This document shows positions 36,195-45,612 of a DNA stretch of 64,000 nucleotides, piece by piece. Position numbers and translations under genes: made by a program. Each line of letters begins with the position of its first letter. Within the stretch, counting starts at the first letter, position 1. The notes beneath the pieces are model-generated. The model saw only the letters and a list, made by a program, of their open reading frames with translations, made no database searches and was not told the DNA's origin. This DNA is from MADRE3 sp963718195 (lineage in GTDB: Bacteria; Desulfobacterota; Desulfobulbia; Desulfobulbales; Desulfocapsaceae), in assembly GCA_963718195.1 (NCBI GenBank), contig CAVQYQ010000006.1, forward strand, positions 992,001-1,056,000. Reading direction: 5' to 3'.

Positions 36195-37487
36195 TTAGAG
36201 CGAATCAATCCAGTTGCAGAGGCGATCAATGCCTGTTTTGGTGTTATGGCAGTAGAAATCTATAAAATCAGGACCGATGTCCTGATCAAGAGGAATCTGT
36301 TCGCTTGCGGCCAATGCTTTGGCTCCGTCAAAATCAACATAGGCAATACGGACGGTAAGCTCTTTTTCCGGTCTTCCAAAGGCCTCTCCCGGGAGAAAGG
36401 CCACTCCGGTTTCTTCGAGGGCTCGACGGCAGAGCTCAGCTGATGTGTCGATTTGATTTCTAATAAATTTATCTGCAATTTTCGTAAAATCCGGAAACAG
36501 GTAGAATGCGCCTTTGGGCGGGATGACCTGGGCTCCGGCCTCCTGTAACCGCAATGCAGCCCACTCACCCAGCCGAGCCAGAATCCTTCTGCTATGAGCA
36601 AGATAGCGTTCAATTTCTATTCCGCCTTCAAAGGCACGCACCGCTGCATATTGAATCGGTGCTGATGTAGAGGTGTAGGTTTCACTTGCTACAGCAGCCA
36701 TTACATTCTGCAGCCATTTCAATGCGTCAGGAAAAGTAAAGGTGCCAAGGCGCCAGCCCCCTGCGCCGCACCATTTCGACAAACCAGAGCTGACAATTGT
36801 GCCCTCGGGGTAATATCTGGCAATTGATATATGTTCCCCCGAATGAGTGAGTTTGCCATATATTTCATCCGAAAGGATGATAATATCATATTCCCTGGCG
36901 ACTTCGGCAATCTCTTTTAGCGTCTGGCTTGTGTATGTTCCTCCTTCAGGGTTACCTGGGTAATTGAGTATGACCAGCCGGGGACGTCCAGGATCTTGTT
37001 CGCAGAGCCGACGCAGACTCTCTGGCTGTAGGCGCCATTCATTCTCGAAGGATGTTGGAATTGTTACCACCTGCCGCCCGACAATCTGGGCCTGAGGGGA
37101 GTAGGAAACCCAGCACGGTGTTGGAATAACAAGATCACCATAATAACACATCTGCAACAGAAACATTAATTCCTTGGAGCCTGGGCCAATAAGGACGGAA
37201 TCTGGATTGAAATGGGTACAATCTTCCTTGGAATGATATCTTGCAACCGCCTCTCGAAGGGCCTGAAGTCCCTGAACGGGGAGGTAATCTTTCTGGTGCG
37301 CGTTCTGGCGGAGCGCGTTTTGCACCACTTCCGGCACTGGAAAAGGAGACTGCCCCAGGCCCAGTTTGTAAACGTGTTTACCCTGGCTAATTAACTCCTT
37401 TGATTGGTTGTTGATTGCCAGTGTGGCCGATTCAGTCAGTCCCCTGACCTTCAGGTTGAGCGATACATGGTTTTGGTTGTTCAGCAT
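36195..37487 (-). CDS. Class I/II PLP aminotransferase
   Basis: A 430-aa fold-type I aminotransferase. Motifs: KLGLGQSPFPVPEVVQNAL at the N-terminus, LNYPGNPEGGTYTSQTLKEI, IILSDEIYGKLTHSG, the Schiff-base lysine in IVSSGLSKWCGAGGWRLG, and LTVRIAYVDFDG near the end. It resembles aspartate/aromatic aminotransferases but NYPGNPEGG differs from the more common NPxNPTG. Substrate unknown. AGAGGAACAAC precedes the start. A single gene. Confidence 0.85.
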   Translation of the reverse strand: MLNNQNHVSLNLKVRGLTESATLAINNQSKELISQGKHVYKLGLGQSPFPVPEVVQNALRQNAHQKDYLPVQGLQALREAVARYHSKEDCTHFNPDSVLIGPGSKELMFLLQMCYYGDLVIPTPCWVSYSPQAQIVGRQVVTIPTSFENEWRLQPESLRRLCEQDPGRPRLVILNYPGNPEGGTYTSQTLKEIAEVAREYDIIILSDEIYGKLTHSGEHISIARYYPEGTIVSSGLSKWCGAGGWRLGTFTFPDALKWLQNVMAAVASETYTSTSAPIQYAAVRAFEGGIEIERYLAHSRRILARLGEWAALRLQEAGAQVIPPKGAFYLFPDFTKIADKFIRNQIDTSAELCRRALEETGVAFLPGEAFGRPEKELTVRIAYVDFDGAKALAASEQIPLDQDIGPDFIDFYCHNTKTGIDRLCNWIDSL

Positions 37488-37851
37488 GTTGTTCCTCTAT
37501 TTCAAAGCCCGAGAATTTCCACCGGGTTATATTGTGACGTTTCTAAACTGTTCATGCTTTAAGTAAAAAGAACAATTTCAGGCCGTTTACAACAATATAT
37601 ATTTTTTTAGATAATGATCAAATGGTCGGGTAGTAAATAGTTACAAATTATCGAGATCTATGCGATTGAGGTCTGATCGAAAAGCAGATATATCGTCAGC
37701 CTTTTCTTGAAATCTTTCTTACTATCTATCTGTATTATTTCCAACAGTCAATAGTCTCTTAATACCAATGAAGTACATTAAGTCCTTTCGATCACTCACT
37801 ATTCAGTATATTATATTAATTGGTTTAAAGATGTTTTAGTGGAGAAAATAA
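37488..37851. other. AT-rich divergent intergenic region
   Basis: A 364-bp AT-rich gap before the small membrane protein. Promoters for both neighbours are expected here; no repeat or RNA gene was recognised. Confidence 0.35.
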
Positions 37852-38262
37852 GTGAAGAGATTATCGTTTTTGCTTTTCGGATTGTTGCTTCTGTTTATCA
37901 ACCTGTCTGTGCCTGTTTTATTGCAGGAACTCAATATCGCAGGGGTTACTTACATCAACGAGCGCAATTCCTTTATTATCAGTGGTTTAGTGGGATTATT
38001 TGTTGGGGTGGCAGCTGTTTACCTGGTGTACATGAGAAGCAGGGACGCAGGAAGGGTGTACCCATTTTTCTGGATATGGCTTGTCGCGTCAATCGTTTCC
38101 GTAAGTTGTTATTATGTATCTTTGTCAATTTCGAATCCATTGAATTCTTACTATTATTATATTTCAGATCTTATTTGCCTGGGAATTGGGGTATATCTGA
38201 TTTTTGTTCCTTCTGCTCCAGAAAAAAGCGAGGTTAAATCATCTTTTTCCGATTACCGATAA
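37852..38262 (+). CDS. Small four-helix membrane protein, unknown
   Basis: A 136-aa protein starting at a GTG preceded by GGAGAAAATAA. Four hydrophobic segments are visible: LLFGLLLLFINLSVPVLL, FIISGLVGLFVGVAAVYLVY, FFWIWLVASIVSVSCYYVSL and ISDLICLGIGVYLIFVP, with a short polar tail. I do not recognise the family. Confidence 0.65.
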   Translation: MKRLSFLLFGLLLLFINLSVPVLLQELNIAGVTYINERNSFIISGLVGLFVGVAAVYLVYMRSRDAGRVYPFFWIWLVASIVSVSCYYVSLSISNPLNSYYYYISDLICLGIGVYLIFVPSAPEKSEVKSSFSDYR

Positions 38263-38497
38263 TTCTTGCCGCAGCACGGATATTACTGTGTTCCAGGAAT
38301 TGGGAGGTTTCTTTGGCTGCTTGCTATTGTGCAGCTCGAGATTAGAGCTGACATTAGATGGAAATTGTATAGGGTGCCAATACTTACCAATTAACTTGAT
38401 TCTTGACAGCTGAATGAAAAATGCCATAATACGTGCTGGCATCTCTAATTCGGTGTACCAGAAGAACAAAAATGACATGTAGCCATTGGGAGATTGC

Positions 38498-39091
38498 ATG
38501 GATCAAATTATCGCAATTTATGGCAGTCCTCGACGCAATGGGAATAGTGCTGCGCTACTGAAGCAGGCCGTCGCCGGGGCTCGCCAGGAAGGAGCTCACG
38601 TGGAAGAAGTATTTCTTCGGGACTTTAAAATCTCACCATGTTTAGAAATCTATAACTGTATCAAAACAGGTGAATGTGCCATCCGCGATGATTTTCCTGA
38701 AATTCTCGCCAAACTCGAAGCCAGCTCGGGTATTATGCTCGCATCACCGATTTTTTTCTATTCGGTGAGTGCTCATACCAAGACCTTTATGGATAGGTGT
38801 CAGTCACTCTGGGTGCGGAAGTACTGGATTGAGAAGCAGGTTTTCGGGAAGACCCCTGAAACGCGCAAGGGGCTCTTTATCTCGGTTGGCGCTACCGAAG
38901 GAAAAAAACTTTTTGATGGAGCCATTCTTACCGTTAAATATTTCTTTGATGTGCTGGATGCCGGTCTTTGGAGAACTGTTCTCTGCCGTGGCGTAGATCG
39001 AAGGGGTGAAATTGACAAAAGAGAAGATTATCTCAATGAGGCTTTTGACGCTGGTAGAGGGTTGGCACGCGCACTCCAGGATATGAAATGA
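38498..39091 (+). CDS. Flavodoxin-like NAD(P)H-dependent oxidoreductase
   Basis: A 197-aa FMN-binding protein of the NADPH-dependent FMN reductase/iron-sulfur flavoprotein group. The phosphate-binding loop is IAIYGSPRRNGNSAALL; SPIFFYSVSAHTKTFMDRCQ follows the usual PxxxxxxPAxxKxFxDR pattern. The Cys region (SPCLEIYNCIKTGECAIRDD) aligns with the cysteine cluster of Fe-S flavoproteins, though one position is not Cys. GGGAG lies at the proper distance from the ATG at 38498. Substrate unknown. Confidence 0.82.
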   Translation: MDQIIAIYGSPRRNGNSAALLKQAVAGARQEGAHVEEVFLRDFKISPCLEIYNCIKTGECAIRDDFPEILAKLEASSGIMLASPIFFYSVSAHTKTFMDRCQSLWVRKYWIEKQVFGKTPETRKGLFISVGATEGKKLFDGAILTVKYFFDVLDAGLWRTVLCRGVDRRGEIDKREDYLNEAFDAGRGLARALQDMK

Positions 39092-39264
39092 GCAACTAAA
39101 TACGAGGCTCATTCCTCTACCGCTTGCGATAAAGATGATCTGGCTGATAGGTTACTGATTATTACAGGCTAAGGATACAGCCCACCTCTAGCTAATCTCG
39201 TTAAGCAAAGGTCTCAATAATAACGTATTACTCAAACACTTTTACTCCTGCCCAACTGGAGTGA

Positions 39265-39501
39265 TCAGCCTTTGTTTTCCTTTTGTTCTTCTATCGTCTC
39301 TTCTACCTTTTTTTGTGCTTCTTCAACCGCCTCTCCAGCATCTTTCATCGCTTCTTCGGTTGCTTCACCAGCATCCTTGACAGCTTTATCGATTTCTTTA
39401 CCCGCTTTTTCCATGGTTCCTTCCTGCTCACACCCGATAATACCTATTGTAAACAAGGCCATGAGGGAGATGAGAAGTGCTTTCATAAGTTTACGGTTCA
39501 T
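39265..39501 (-). CDS. Small coiled-coil lipoprotein
   Basis: A 78-aa lipoprotein: basic N-terminus, hydrophobic core (ALLISLMALFTIGIIG) and lipobox with Cys24. The mature part is a run of 11-residue amphipathic repeats of the type KDAGEATEEAM / KDAGEAVEEAQ, low complexity and highly charged, as in apolipoprotein-like or Lpp-like small proteins. AGGAG lies upstream. Confidence 0.7.
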   Translation of the reverse strand: MNRKLMKALLISLMALFTIGIIGCEQEGTMEKAGKEIDKAVKDAGEATEEAMKDAGEAVEEAQKKVEETIEEQKENKG

Positions 39502-39836
39502 ATCAGGTCTCCTTTTAATTTACTCGACTTCATTGGTTACTCGACTAAAAAACGAACGTAATGAACCAACGCTCAACAGAGCCAGCATTCCCGGAAACGG
39601 AGTTGTCCCGGAATCGTCTAAATTGTAAGTATTGACTCTAAAAAGGACAAGTATGAACCGAATAGGCCTTTTACAAAAGCGACGCGGCATAGCAGGCTGT
39701 ATCGGCTCGCCCGAAGGGTGAAAATTTTGTTGTTTTTCCGTGAAATATTCAGGTTGATTCCTTTTCTGTTGAGAGTTTCCGGCTCGGAAGATAATATGAG
39801 GTATGTGTAAATCTGGTAAAAAGGTGAGGAAGATCA

Positions 39837-40031
39837 ATGGAACCAGCATTCGCAGCCATGTTGAGGTCAGTAGCTACAATCTTGCTAATAGTTCATATGA
39901 TATTGGGATTTTTTGTATGGTCGGAGAACTATGCTGATAACCGGTTGAGAGTGATCAGGCTCACTTTTGTACTGGTAATCGCGATTATATTGATTTTTAT
40001 CATTTATTTAACTGGCAGATATCAACCATGA
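39837..40031 (+). CDS. Small two-helix membrane protein, unknown
   Basis: A 64-aa protein with two membrane helices (MLRSVATILLIVHMILGFFV and LTFVLVIAIILIFIIYLTG) joined by a short loop containing WSENYADNRLRVIR. AGGTGAGGAAGATCA precedes the ATG. No family recognised. Confidence 0.55.
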   Translation: MEPAFAAMLRSVATILLIVHMILGFFVWSENYADNRLRVIRLTFVLVIAIILIFIIYLTGRYQP

Positions 40032-40121
40032 TCGGCAACCCACCAGCATGCCTGATCTACTTTGGACCCGTTTGATTTAATTACCCATAACAGATGTTCT
40101 CAACCGATACCGCCAGCGGGC

Positions 40122-40403
40122 CTAACCAAATATCGCATAGGTGGTTTCTTCCCCAAGCAATGAGTCTATCTCAAGCTGGATCTCTCTGCGTTCAGAACTC
40201 TTGAACCAGGTTTCCCAGTCATCAATGGACCTCCAGGTACTGATCACCAGACGTTCACCCGGTTTGTCCAGTCTTTTTAACGTCTGCCCAGAAATATATC
40301 CAGGTTGCATCAAACACGCACTCCGCATTTTTTGAAAAAGGGTTGTCAGTTCTGCTAAGGTGCTTTCTGTCACCCTTCGTTTTATGAAAATTTTTACCGT
40401 CAT
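40122..40403 (-). CDS. Antibiotic biosynthesis monooxygenase (ABM)-domain protein
   Basis: A 93-aa dimeric alpha/beta-barrel domain. The start at 40403 (MTVKIFIKRRV) follows AGAGGAGA; the longer open frame to 40472 is not needed. PGYISGQTLKRLDKPGERLV and ISTWRSIDDWETWFKSSER are typical of ABM-fold proteins. They can be small-molecule oxygenases or haem/quinone handlers; the function here is unknown. Confidence 0.8.
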   Translation of the reverse strand: MTVKIFIKRRVTESTLAELTTLFQKMRSACLMQPGYISGQTLKRLDKPGERLVISTWRSIDDWETWFKSSERREIQLEIDSLLGEETTYAIFG

Positions 40404-40680
40404 CGCCTTCTCCTCTGTTATGGTTGTCCATCTCTTGGTTCCAGAGATGAGATTTCTTGGTGTGTATCCCAACCAGTTTCTGCGACAAGGCCATCAGTTA
40501 AACCATAATTATTCAAATCCATTATACAATGCGAAGCTCGAAAACCGGGAGCGGAGTTAACCGGTTATGACCCGTACGTTTCCTCGGGCGGATAATTGCC
40601 TGGGCAATATTTTGTAATCTTCTCGAACTGAACAGAAATAGTATTCTTGCCCCGCGTGAAAACCAAGAGGCTGAGGAAGG

Positions 40681-41058
40681 CTAGAGCCCCATTTCTTTAA
40701 AAACTTCCTTTGCAATTCTAAAGCTGTCAATGGCGGCAGGAACACCACAGTAGATTGCGGTCTGCAGGAAGATTTCACCTATCTCCTCTTTGGACAACCC
40801 ATTGTTGATTGCTCCTCTTATGTGCAATTTAACCTCATGGGGACGATTCAATGCGGTCAACATGGCAAGGTTGATAATGCTGCGAGTCCGTCGGTCGAAT
40901 GTTGGGCGCGTCCAGATTTCACCCCAGCAATAGCGGGTTACGAGTTCCTGCATTGGTAGATTGAATTCATCTGCCCCTTTAATGGAGTTATCCACATATT
41001 CAGCTCCGAGAACCTCTCTTCTGACCTTTAATCCCTTTTCAAAAAGTTCATCTTGCAT
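40681..41058 (-). CDS. Carboxymuconolactone decarboxylase-family protein
   Basis: A 125-aa helical protein with the start at 41058 (MQDELFEKGLKVRREVLG) behind GGAGGAG. It follows the family pattern closely: WTRPTFDRRTRSIINLAML, ALNRPHEVKLHIRGAINNGL, SKEEIGEIFLQTAIYCGVPA. The AhpD redox motif CxxC is absent, so it is closer to 4-carboxymuconolactone decarboxylase (PcaC) in sequence. No aromatic-degradation genes are near, so the true substrate is open. Confidence 0.82.
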   Translation of the reverse strand: MQDELFEKGLKVRREVLGAEYVDNSIKGADEFNLPMQELVTRYCWGEIWTRPTFDRRTRSIINLAMLTALNRPHEVKLHIRGAINNGLSKEEIGEIFLQTAIYCGVPAAIDSFRIAKEVFKEMGL

Positions 41059-41188
41059 TGCAGGCTCCTCCGGTATCCTTTGATATATGACATAGGTTGC
41101 TGGTAATTCCTCATGATGCTGGCAAAACATGTTCAGGTGATGTTCTGCTCTTGTTTAATCTTGATTGATTTTTAATTTTCCTCAGAAC

Positions 41189-42283
41189 TCAAGAGGTTGG
41201 TTTAGCTTCTATTATCAACTCAACCAGTCTCTTCATTTCAAGACTGCTGACAGGTTTGATAAACTGCTTCAACTCATCTTTAACTTCTGGAGACAGTTTA
41301 CCCATTGATGGTGTTCCCGAGAAAACCCGATTGACAACCACAAGCTTGATATCTGGTATAATGACGACGAATTGCCCCATGTGGCCCGCGGCATAGTAGG
41401 CTCCGCTTCGATGTATCCACCACATATATCCGTATCCGCCATCGTTTTCGGTTTGTGAATGGGGGACAATACTCTTCTCGACCCAGCTTTTGGGTATTAC
41501 CTGCTGGTCCTGCCAGGTTCCCTTCTGGAGATATAATTGACCGAATCGTGCTAAATCGCGAGCTGTAATCCAGAACGTATAAGAGGGGTGGAGCGAGACA
41601 GGCTCCCACCAGTAGTGAACATCATCTTCCCTAAAATCCTGCATTCCGACTGGGTCTGCAATCCATTCTTTAAAAGCCTGTCCGATTGGGATGTTTGTTT
41701 GCCGCTCAAAAATGGTCCCCAGCACATTGAAGTCCCAATTATTGTAATACCAATGCTCCCCAGGAGCAAACGCTCCTCTGGACGGCCTTCCCCGTTTCAT
41801 ATTGTCGCTTTCTGCAGCTGCCCCATGGTAAATACCCGACCTGGCTTTGAGAAGATCCAGAACCGTGGCCCGTTTTTCCTCTTCGCTTAAAACCGGGGGA
41901 CGATCATCAATACCCAAATCGGCGATAGTTGCGTATAGCTCTATAAATCCTTTTTCTACCGCAATGCCATAAAGCGCACTCAATAAGCTTTTTCTAACGG
42001 AATGACTTTTAATCTTTAATGTCGTCTTTCCCCACTCAGTAACGAGTTTTCCGTCATGAAGGACTATTAAGGCGGTTGAACCAATCTCCTGGGCATAAAG
42101 CAGAGCACGGCACAGCTTCTCAAAAGACCAGTCTTGTGTAACAGGAAAGGAATATCGGAGTGAAGCGAAATCTTCTTTGATCAAACTGTTTGCTAGATTG
42201 GGGTCAGCAACAGGTGCTTGTGGGAGCATCATCATCAAAGCAATCAGCGTAAAAGGGAGATAACTTCTCGGTGAGTAGCCCAT
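41189..42283 (-). CDS. Exported serine hydrolase, class C beta-lactamase family
   Basis: A 364-aa protein from the ATG at 42283 (GGAAGGAC upstream), with a signal peptide (SYLPFTLIALMMMLPQAPVA). The active-site SxxK is SVRK in KIKSHSVRKSLLSALYGIAV, the YxN motif is YNN in HWYYNNWDFNVLG, and GGYGYMWWIHRSGAYYAAGH leads to the C-terminal HxG-like motif AAGHMG. Members include esterases, D-amino-acid amidases and penicillin-recognising hydrolases; the substrate is not predictable. Confidence 0.85.
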   Translation of the reverse strand: MGYSPRSYLPFTLIALMMMLPQAPVADPNLANSLIKEDFASLRYSFPVTQDWSFEKLCRALLYAQEIGSTALIVLHDGKLVTEWGKTTLKIKSHSVRKSLLSALYGIAVEKGFIELYATIADLGIDDRPPVLSEEEKRATVLDLLKARSGIYHGAAAESDNMKRGRPSRGAFAPGEHWYYNNWDFNVLGTIFERQTNIPIGQAFKEWIADPVGMQDFREDDVHYWWEPVSLHPSYTFWITARDLARFGQLYLQKGTWQDQQVIPKSWVEKSIVPHSQTENDGGYGYMWWIHRSGAYYAAGHMGQFVVIIPDIKLVVVNRVFSGTPSMGKLSPEVKDELKQFIKPVSSLEMKRLVELIIEAKPTS

Positions 42284-42890
42284 GTTGTCCTTCCGTGAAC
42301 TTGCTGGAATTGACGTTCTGAAACAATTTGTTGGCAAGGTTGTAAACCCATATGTTTTCCTAACAAAAAGAGTATTAATGCGGCATGTACTAAATGGCAA
42401 CTGTAAATGGAATAGTTGGTGCATTTTCCGAGATTACACTGGTGAATAAGAACTTGTCGTACCAGCCATGTTCGCTTTTTCGTCGGAATTCCTGGTTGAT
42501 TAGAGATCAATCCGGCATACATCTGGATGATTAAGGAAGTAAAATAGATCAGAGTCCGGTGAGGTGTCCAGGCTCACCGGACTCTTTTTTCGGAGAGTGT
42601 CAAAGTTTTTTGCAGGAACAAGGACTGTGCTCTCCTAAAAGTTGTTTTGAGATTTTGAGGTCATTATCGTTTAATTGGGATACATTTAAACCCGCACATC
42701 ATTCCGTGTGGAGGTTGAGGAGCCTATAGGCTGCAGGGGCTGCTGCATTTTTATCTAGTGCGTTCTCGTTTTTCACACCTGCCAATTTGATAAGCCATTC
42801 TGGTAGTGCTTTCAAACTTGTTATGAGTGAAGCAAACGTTTGGTAAATTCCTTCCGAGCGTTGATGTCTGCATTTTTCGTCATGCCTTTG
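42284..42890. other. 600-bp stretch without a protein gene, with an orphan terminator
   Basis: No convincing ORF is visible. The only clear element is the plus-strand terminator at 42551-42590. No plus-strand protein gene lies within 2 kb upstream of it, so an unannotated plus-strand transcript may end here. Confidence 0.5.
42551..42590 (+). terminator. Perfect intrinsic terminator, plus strand
   Basis: AGAGTCCGGTGAG pairs perfectly (13 bp) with CTCACCGGACTCT across a 9-nt loop, followed by a run of Ts. The T run is only on the plus-strand side, so transcription from left to right is implied. Confidence 0.8.
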
Positions 42891-43535
42891 TTATTTAATA
42901 CTTTCCCAATACTCGCCAACTGCTTTGTAATGTCCTTTCAACAATTGGGAAGCAGGATTGTTTCCTTCGTTTTTGAGTGCTCTTACAATAGGCGGATGAA
43001 GTTCGTATATTCTCTCAAGCGGCATTGACGCTTCAACAAGTGTTGCAAATACCTGAAGTTGCATCTTGAGTGACTCCCAGACAGATAACATAGTGTCGTT
43101 ACAGGTAGAGGAAACAATCGACCGGTGAAAGAGATTGTCGGCATGGGTAAACATCCTGATATTTCCTTTCGATGCAGCCTGTCTCATCTGGTTTAGGTAT
43201 TCATTGAGCTCTCCGACAAGCGAATCAATGTTGTCGTTTAAGAGAGATAACGAATGCACCTCAAGTGCTTCTCGAACCTGATATGCTTCTTCAATTTCTT
43301 TTTTACGAAACGTTCTGACAGTTGCCCCCACGTGTGGGACGTGCTCCACATACCCGAGGGTTTCAAGGCACCGTATTGCTTCACGAACCGGAGCCTGACT
43401 CGTGCCAAACTCCTGTGCTATGGTGAGTTCCTTTATCCTGTCACCGGGAGCAAGATCTCCATCGATCATGCGGTCAATGAGAATTGACTTAATCTGGTCC
43501 CGAAGACTCAGTCTCACTATTTTCTGTTTTGTCAT
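42891..43535 (-). CDS. GntR-family transcriptional regulator (FadR/VanR subfamily)
   Basis: A 214-aa regulator. The N-terminal winged helix-turn-helix (residues 10-75) reads DRMIDGDLAPGDRIKELTIA then AQEFGTSQAPVREAIRCLE. The C-terminal FCD ligand domain shows VREALEVHSL and HADNLFHRSIVSST, with the metal-binding Asp/His residues typical of FCD. It binds organic-acid-type effectors in general. TTATCGATAA at 43551-43560 just upstream may be its own operator. Confidence 0.9.
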   Translation of the reverse strand: MTKQKIVRLSLRDQIKSILIDRMIDGDLAPGDRIKELTIAQEFGTSQAPVREAIRCLETLGYVEHVPHVGATVRTFRKKEIEEAYQVREALEVHSLSLLNDNIDSLVGELNEYLNQMRQAASKGNIRMFTHADNLFHRSIVSSTCNDTMLSVWESLKMQLQVFATLVEASMPLERIYELHPPIVRALKNEGNNPASQLLKGHYKAVGEYWESIK

Positions 43536-43550
43536 TTCGATTCCTATCGA

Positions 43551-43560
43551 TTATCGATAA
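43551..43560. promoter_or_regulatory. Palindrome upstream of the GntR gene
   Basis: TTATCGATAA is a perfect 10-bp palindrome starting 16 bases upstream of the regulator's start codon, next to a further ATCGA. It is a candidate autoregulatory operator; its position overlaps the expected ribosome-binding and promoter region. Confidence 0.35.
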
Positions 43561-43606
43561 TCTATGAATACCTGGTGTTTCTGTCAAGTCTTTTTCGCCT
43601 GGCTTC

Positions 43607-44830
43607 TCAGCGTACCTCCGTGAGGAATTCTTTTTGTCGGGCTGGCAGGTGAAATACGTTTTGTCTTTTCCCGGCCCCGAGGTTAGAGAGACAATCCGGG
43701 CATCGAACGCTGGTGTAATCTCTTAACGAACCTTGGGGAGAAACAACAATTTGCCAGACCTGCATGTGACGTGCACGAAATCCTCCCGCCAGTGAGAGAA
43801 GGTAATAGCGCCACATCCTGAAAAAACGCTCTGAATAATTGTTTTGAATTTTACCCCAGTTTTTCTCGAAATTTTTGTACCAGCACATGAGTGTTTTGTC
43901 ATAGTCGACACCAAGGTTGTGCCAGTCTTCCAGGACAAAACTTTTTTCAATTGACGATGCAATCTGCATGACTGAAGGTAACATGCCATTCGGGAAAATG
44001 TATTTGTCAAACCAGTCGTCGCATTTTACCTGAGCCCGATTTGCCCCGATGGTGTGGAGTAGCAACAGTCCGTTCCTATCCAAGCATCGGCTGATTAGGT
44101 CCATGAAGTTTAGGTAATTCTTGTATCCAACGTGTTCAAACATTCCCACCGATGCAATTGCCTCAAAACTTCCCGTCACCTCCCTGTAATCCTGAAGAAC
44201 TATATCGACGGGGAAGCCCGCACAACGCTGTTTGGCAACGCTTGCCTGCTCCTTTGAGACAGTAACCCCCACAGCTTTTACCCCATAATGTTGTGCAGCA
44301 TGCTGTACCAGGCTTCCCCAACCGCAGCCGATATCAAGTAGTCGCATCCCCTTGGAAAGCTGAAGTTTTCTGCAAATCATATCGAGCTTGGCTCTCTGTG
44401 CCTTCTCAAGAGTATTTGCATGTTTCCAATAGCCGCAGCTATAGGTAAGCGAATTGTCCAGCATGGTTTCAAACAGATCATTCCCCACGTCATAATGTTC
44501 CTCGCCGACTTGAAAAGCGCGCTTCCTGCTCTGGCGATTAAACAGACGTGCCTTGCATATATTGAATAGGCCTATCAGGTTTGATCTGGCCTTTTTGTGA
44601 AGCTCAGTTCGCAGAATTCTATAGAAAAATTGGTCCAAGTCCCGGCACTGCCACATGTTGTCGACATATGACTCGCCAAGACCTAGAGTCCCCTGGTACA
44701 AGAGGCGCTGGTAGAATTTCCTGTTACTTACCTCGATATCCCAAGGTCTGTCACCACCTATGGTGATATCCGCCTGAAGAAGCAACTTTTTGATATATTG
44801 TTTGGCATAGTCTTGGATGATTTCTTTCAT
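43607..44830 (-). CDS. cfa: Cyclopropane-fatty-acyl-phospholipid synthase
   Basis: A SAM-dependent methyltransferase of about 407 aa that adds a methylene bridge to unsaturated acyl chains of membrane lipids. Motifs: WDIEVSNRKFYQRLLYQGTL and LGLGESYVDNMWQC at the N-terminus, EEHYDVGNDLFETMLD, the SAM site RLLDIGCGWGSLVQHAAQ, SVGMFEHVGYKNY (active Glu/His region) and FRMWRYYLLSLAGGFRAR. The ATG at 44830 follows GGTGA; longer frames to 44842 or 44902 (GTG) are possible. Confidence 0.9.
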   Translation of the reverse strand: MKEIIQDYAKQYIKKLLLQADITIGGDRPWDIEVSNRKFYQRLLYQGTLGLGESYVDNMWQCRDLDQFFYRILRTELHKKARSNLIGLFNICKARLFNRQSRKRAFQVGEEHYDVGNDLFETMLDNSLTYSCGYWKHANTLEKAQRAKLDMICRKLQLSKGMRLLDIGCGWGSLVQHAAQHYGVKAVGVTVSKEQASVAKQRCAGFPVDIVLQDYREVTGSFEAIASVGMFEHVGYKNYLNFMDLISRCLDRNGLLLLHTIGANRAQVKCDDWFDKYIFPNGMLPSVMQIASSIEKSFVLEDWHNLGVDYDKTLMCWYKNFEKNWGKIQNNYSERFFRMWRYYLLSLAGGFRARHMQVWQIVVSPQGSLRDYTSVRCPDCLSNLGAGKRQNVFHLPARQKEFLTEVR

Positions 44831-45612
44831 GGGAGTCACCATCGTTTTTGTTTTCAAGTGTCTCAGGATGTACTCGCGCCCTTGCTGTTTCTCTAGCGCC
44901 ACCGCTAACGCTGCTGCTGCTTTTCGGGGAGAAAAGCTGCAGAACAGAAGTCAGGAAGAGTTTAAGGGTAGGTTTTCTGCCTAATAGGCGTAATGCATGT
45001 GTACTGTTTCTGTGAGGCAGCAGAAAAATGAATGGTAAAAATCTGAGTGGCAATGGGTTTTTGCTAAGCAGGTGTGCGCCACTTAACACGTTTTCCTGGG
45101 GGCGCGATTTTGAATGGAGTTTTTTCGTCTCTGCAAAGTACATGCATTCATAACGCAGAATACCATCAGGCCAGGCCTGACAATGCTCTGGAGAGCAAGA
45201 AAATCCGAAAGGATATTTGACAGTAAGATAATCGCCCCACATAGCTCTAAGCCAGATCATGTATTCGAAATTGATCGATCTGTCGAGGACTCACAGCAAG
45301 CGTAATCCAGTAAAAACCGACGAATCGCACTTGCAAGCCCTTCCTTACCATGGGTGAATGTTCTTTGTTCTTACCCTTTTTGATTGTCAGGATATATAAT
45401 ATTTATTGTCGTTTATGATGTCAACAAAAGCAGCTCATTGATATGATTTTATAAGCATATTATTGATATTTTTCTTCCTGGTCAAAAGGTAGGTTGTACC
45501 AAGCAAGTGAAAAAGATAACACAAGAGGAGGTCGAATAAAAAAGAGTGCCGAGGGTCGGGTTTTCCGAGGAGGGGCTGACGCCAGCGACTCCCATTCAGA
45601 CCAGGGTCTCTT
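44831..45612. other. Long gap without a recognisable gene
   Basis: A 169-codon frame on the minus strand (45260-44751) overlaps the start of cfa but has no family-like sequence or ribosome binding site, so I do not call it. GAGTGCCGAGGG near 45544 followed on the minus strand by a T6 run may be part of a terminator for the exported gene pair. Confidence 0.4.

Noticed and set aside
36090..36443. 117-codon plus-strand ORF after the TAXI gene
   Set aside because: It runs antisense to the 3' end of the aminotransferase gene and has no protein-family features.
39272..39628. Ser/Phe-rich plus-strand ORFs opposite the small lipoprotein
   Set aside because: Mirror frames of the Glu/Lys/Ala repeats of the lipoprotein; no ribosome binding site.
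44751..45260. 169-codon ORF upstream of cfa
   Set aside because: No ribosome binding site, Ser/His/Pro-rich low-quality sequence, and overlap with the start of cfa in another frame.
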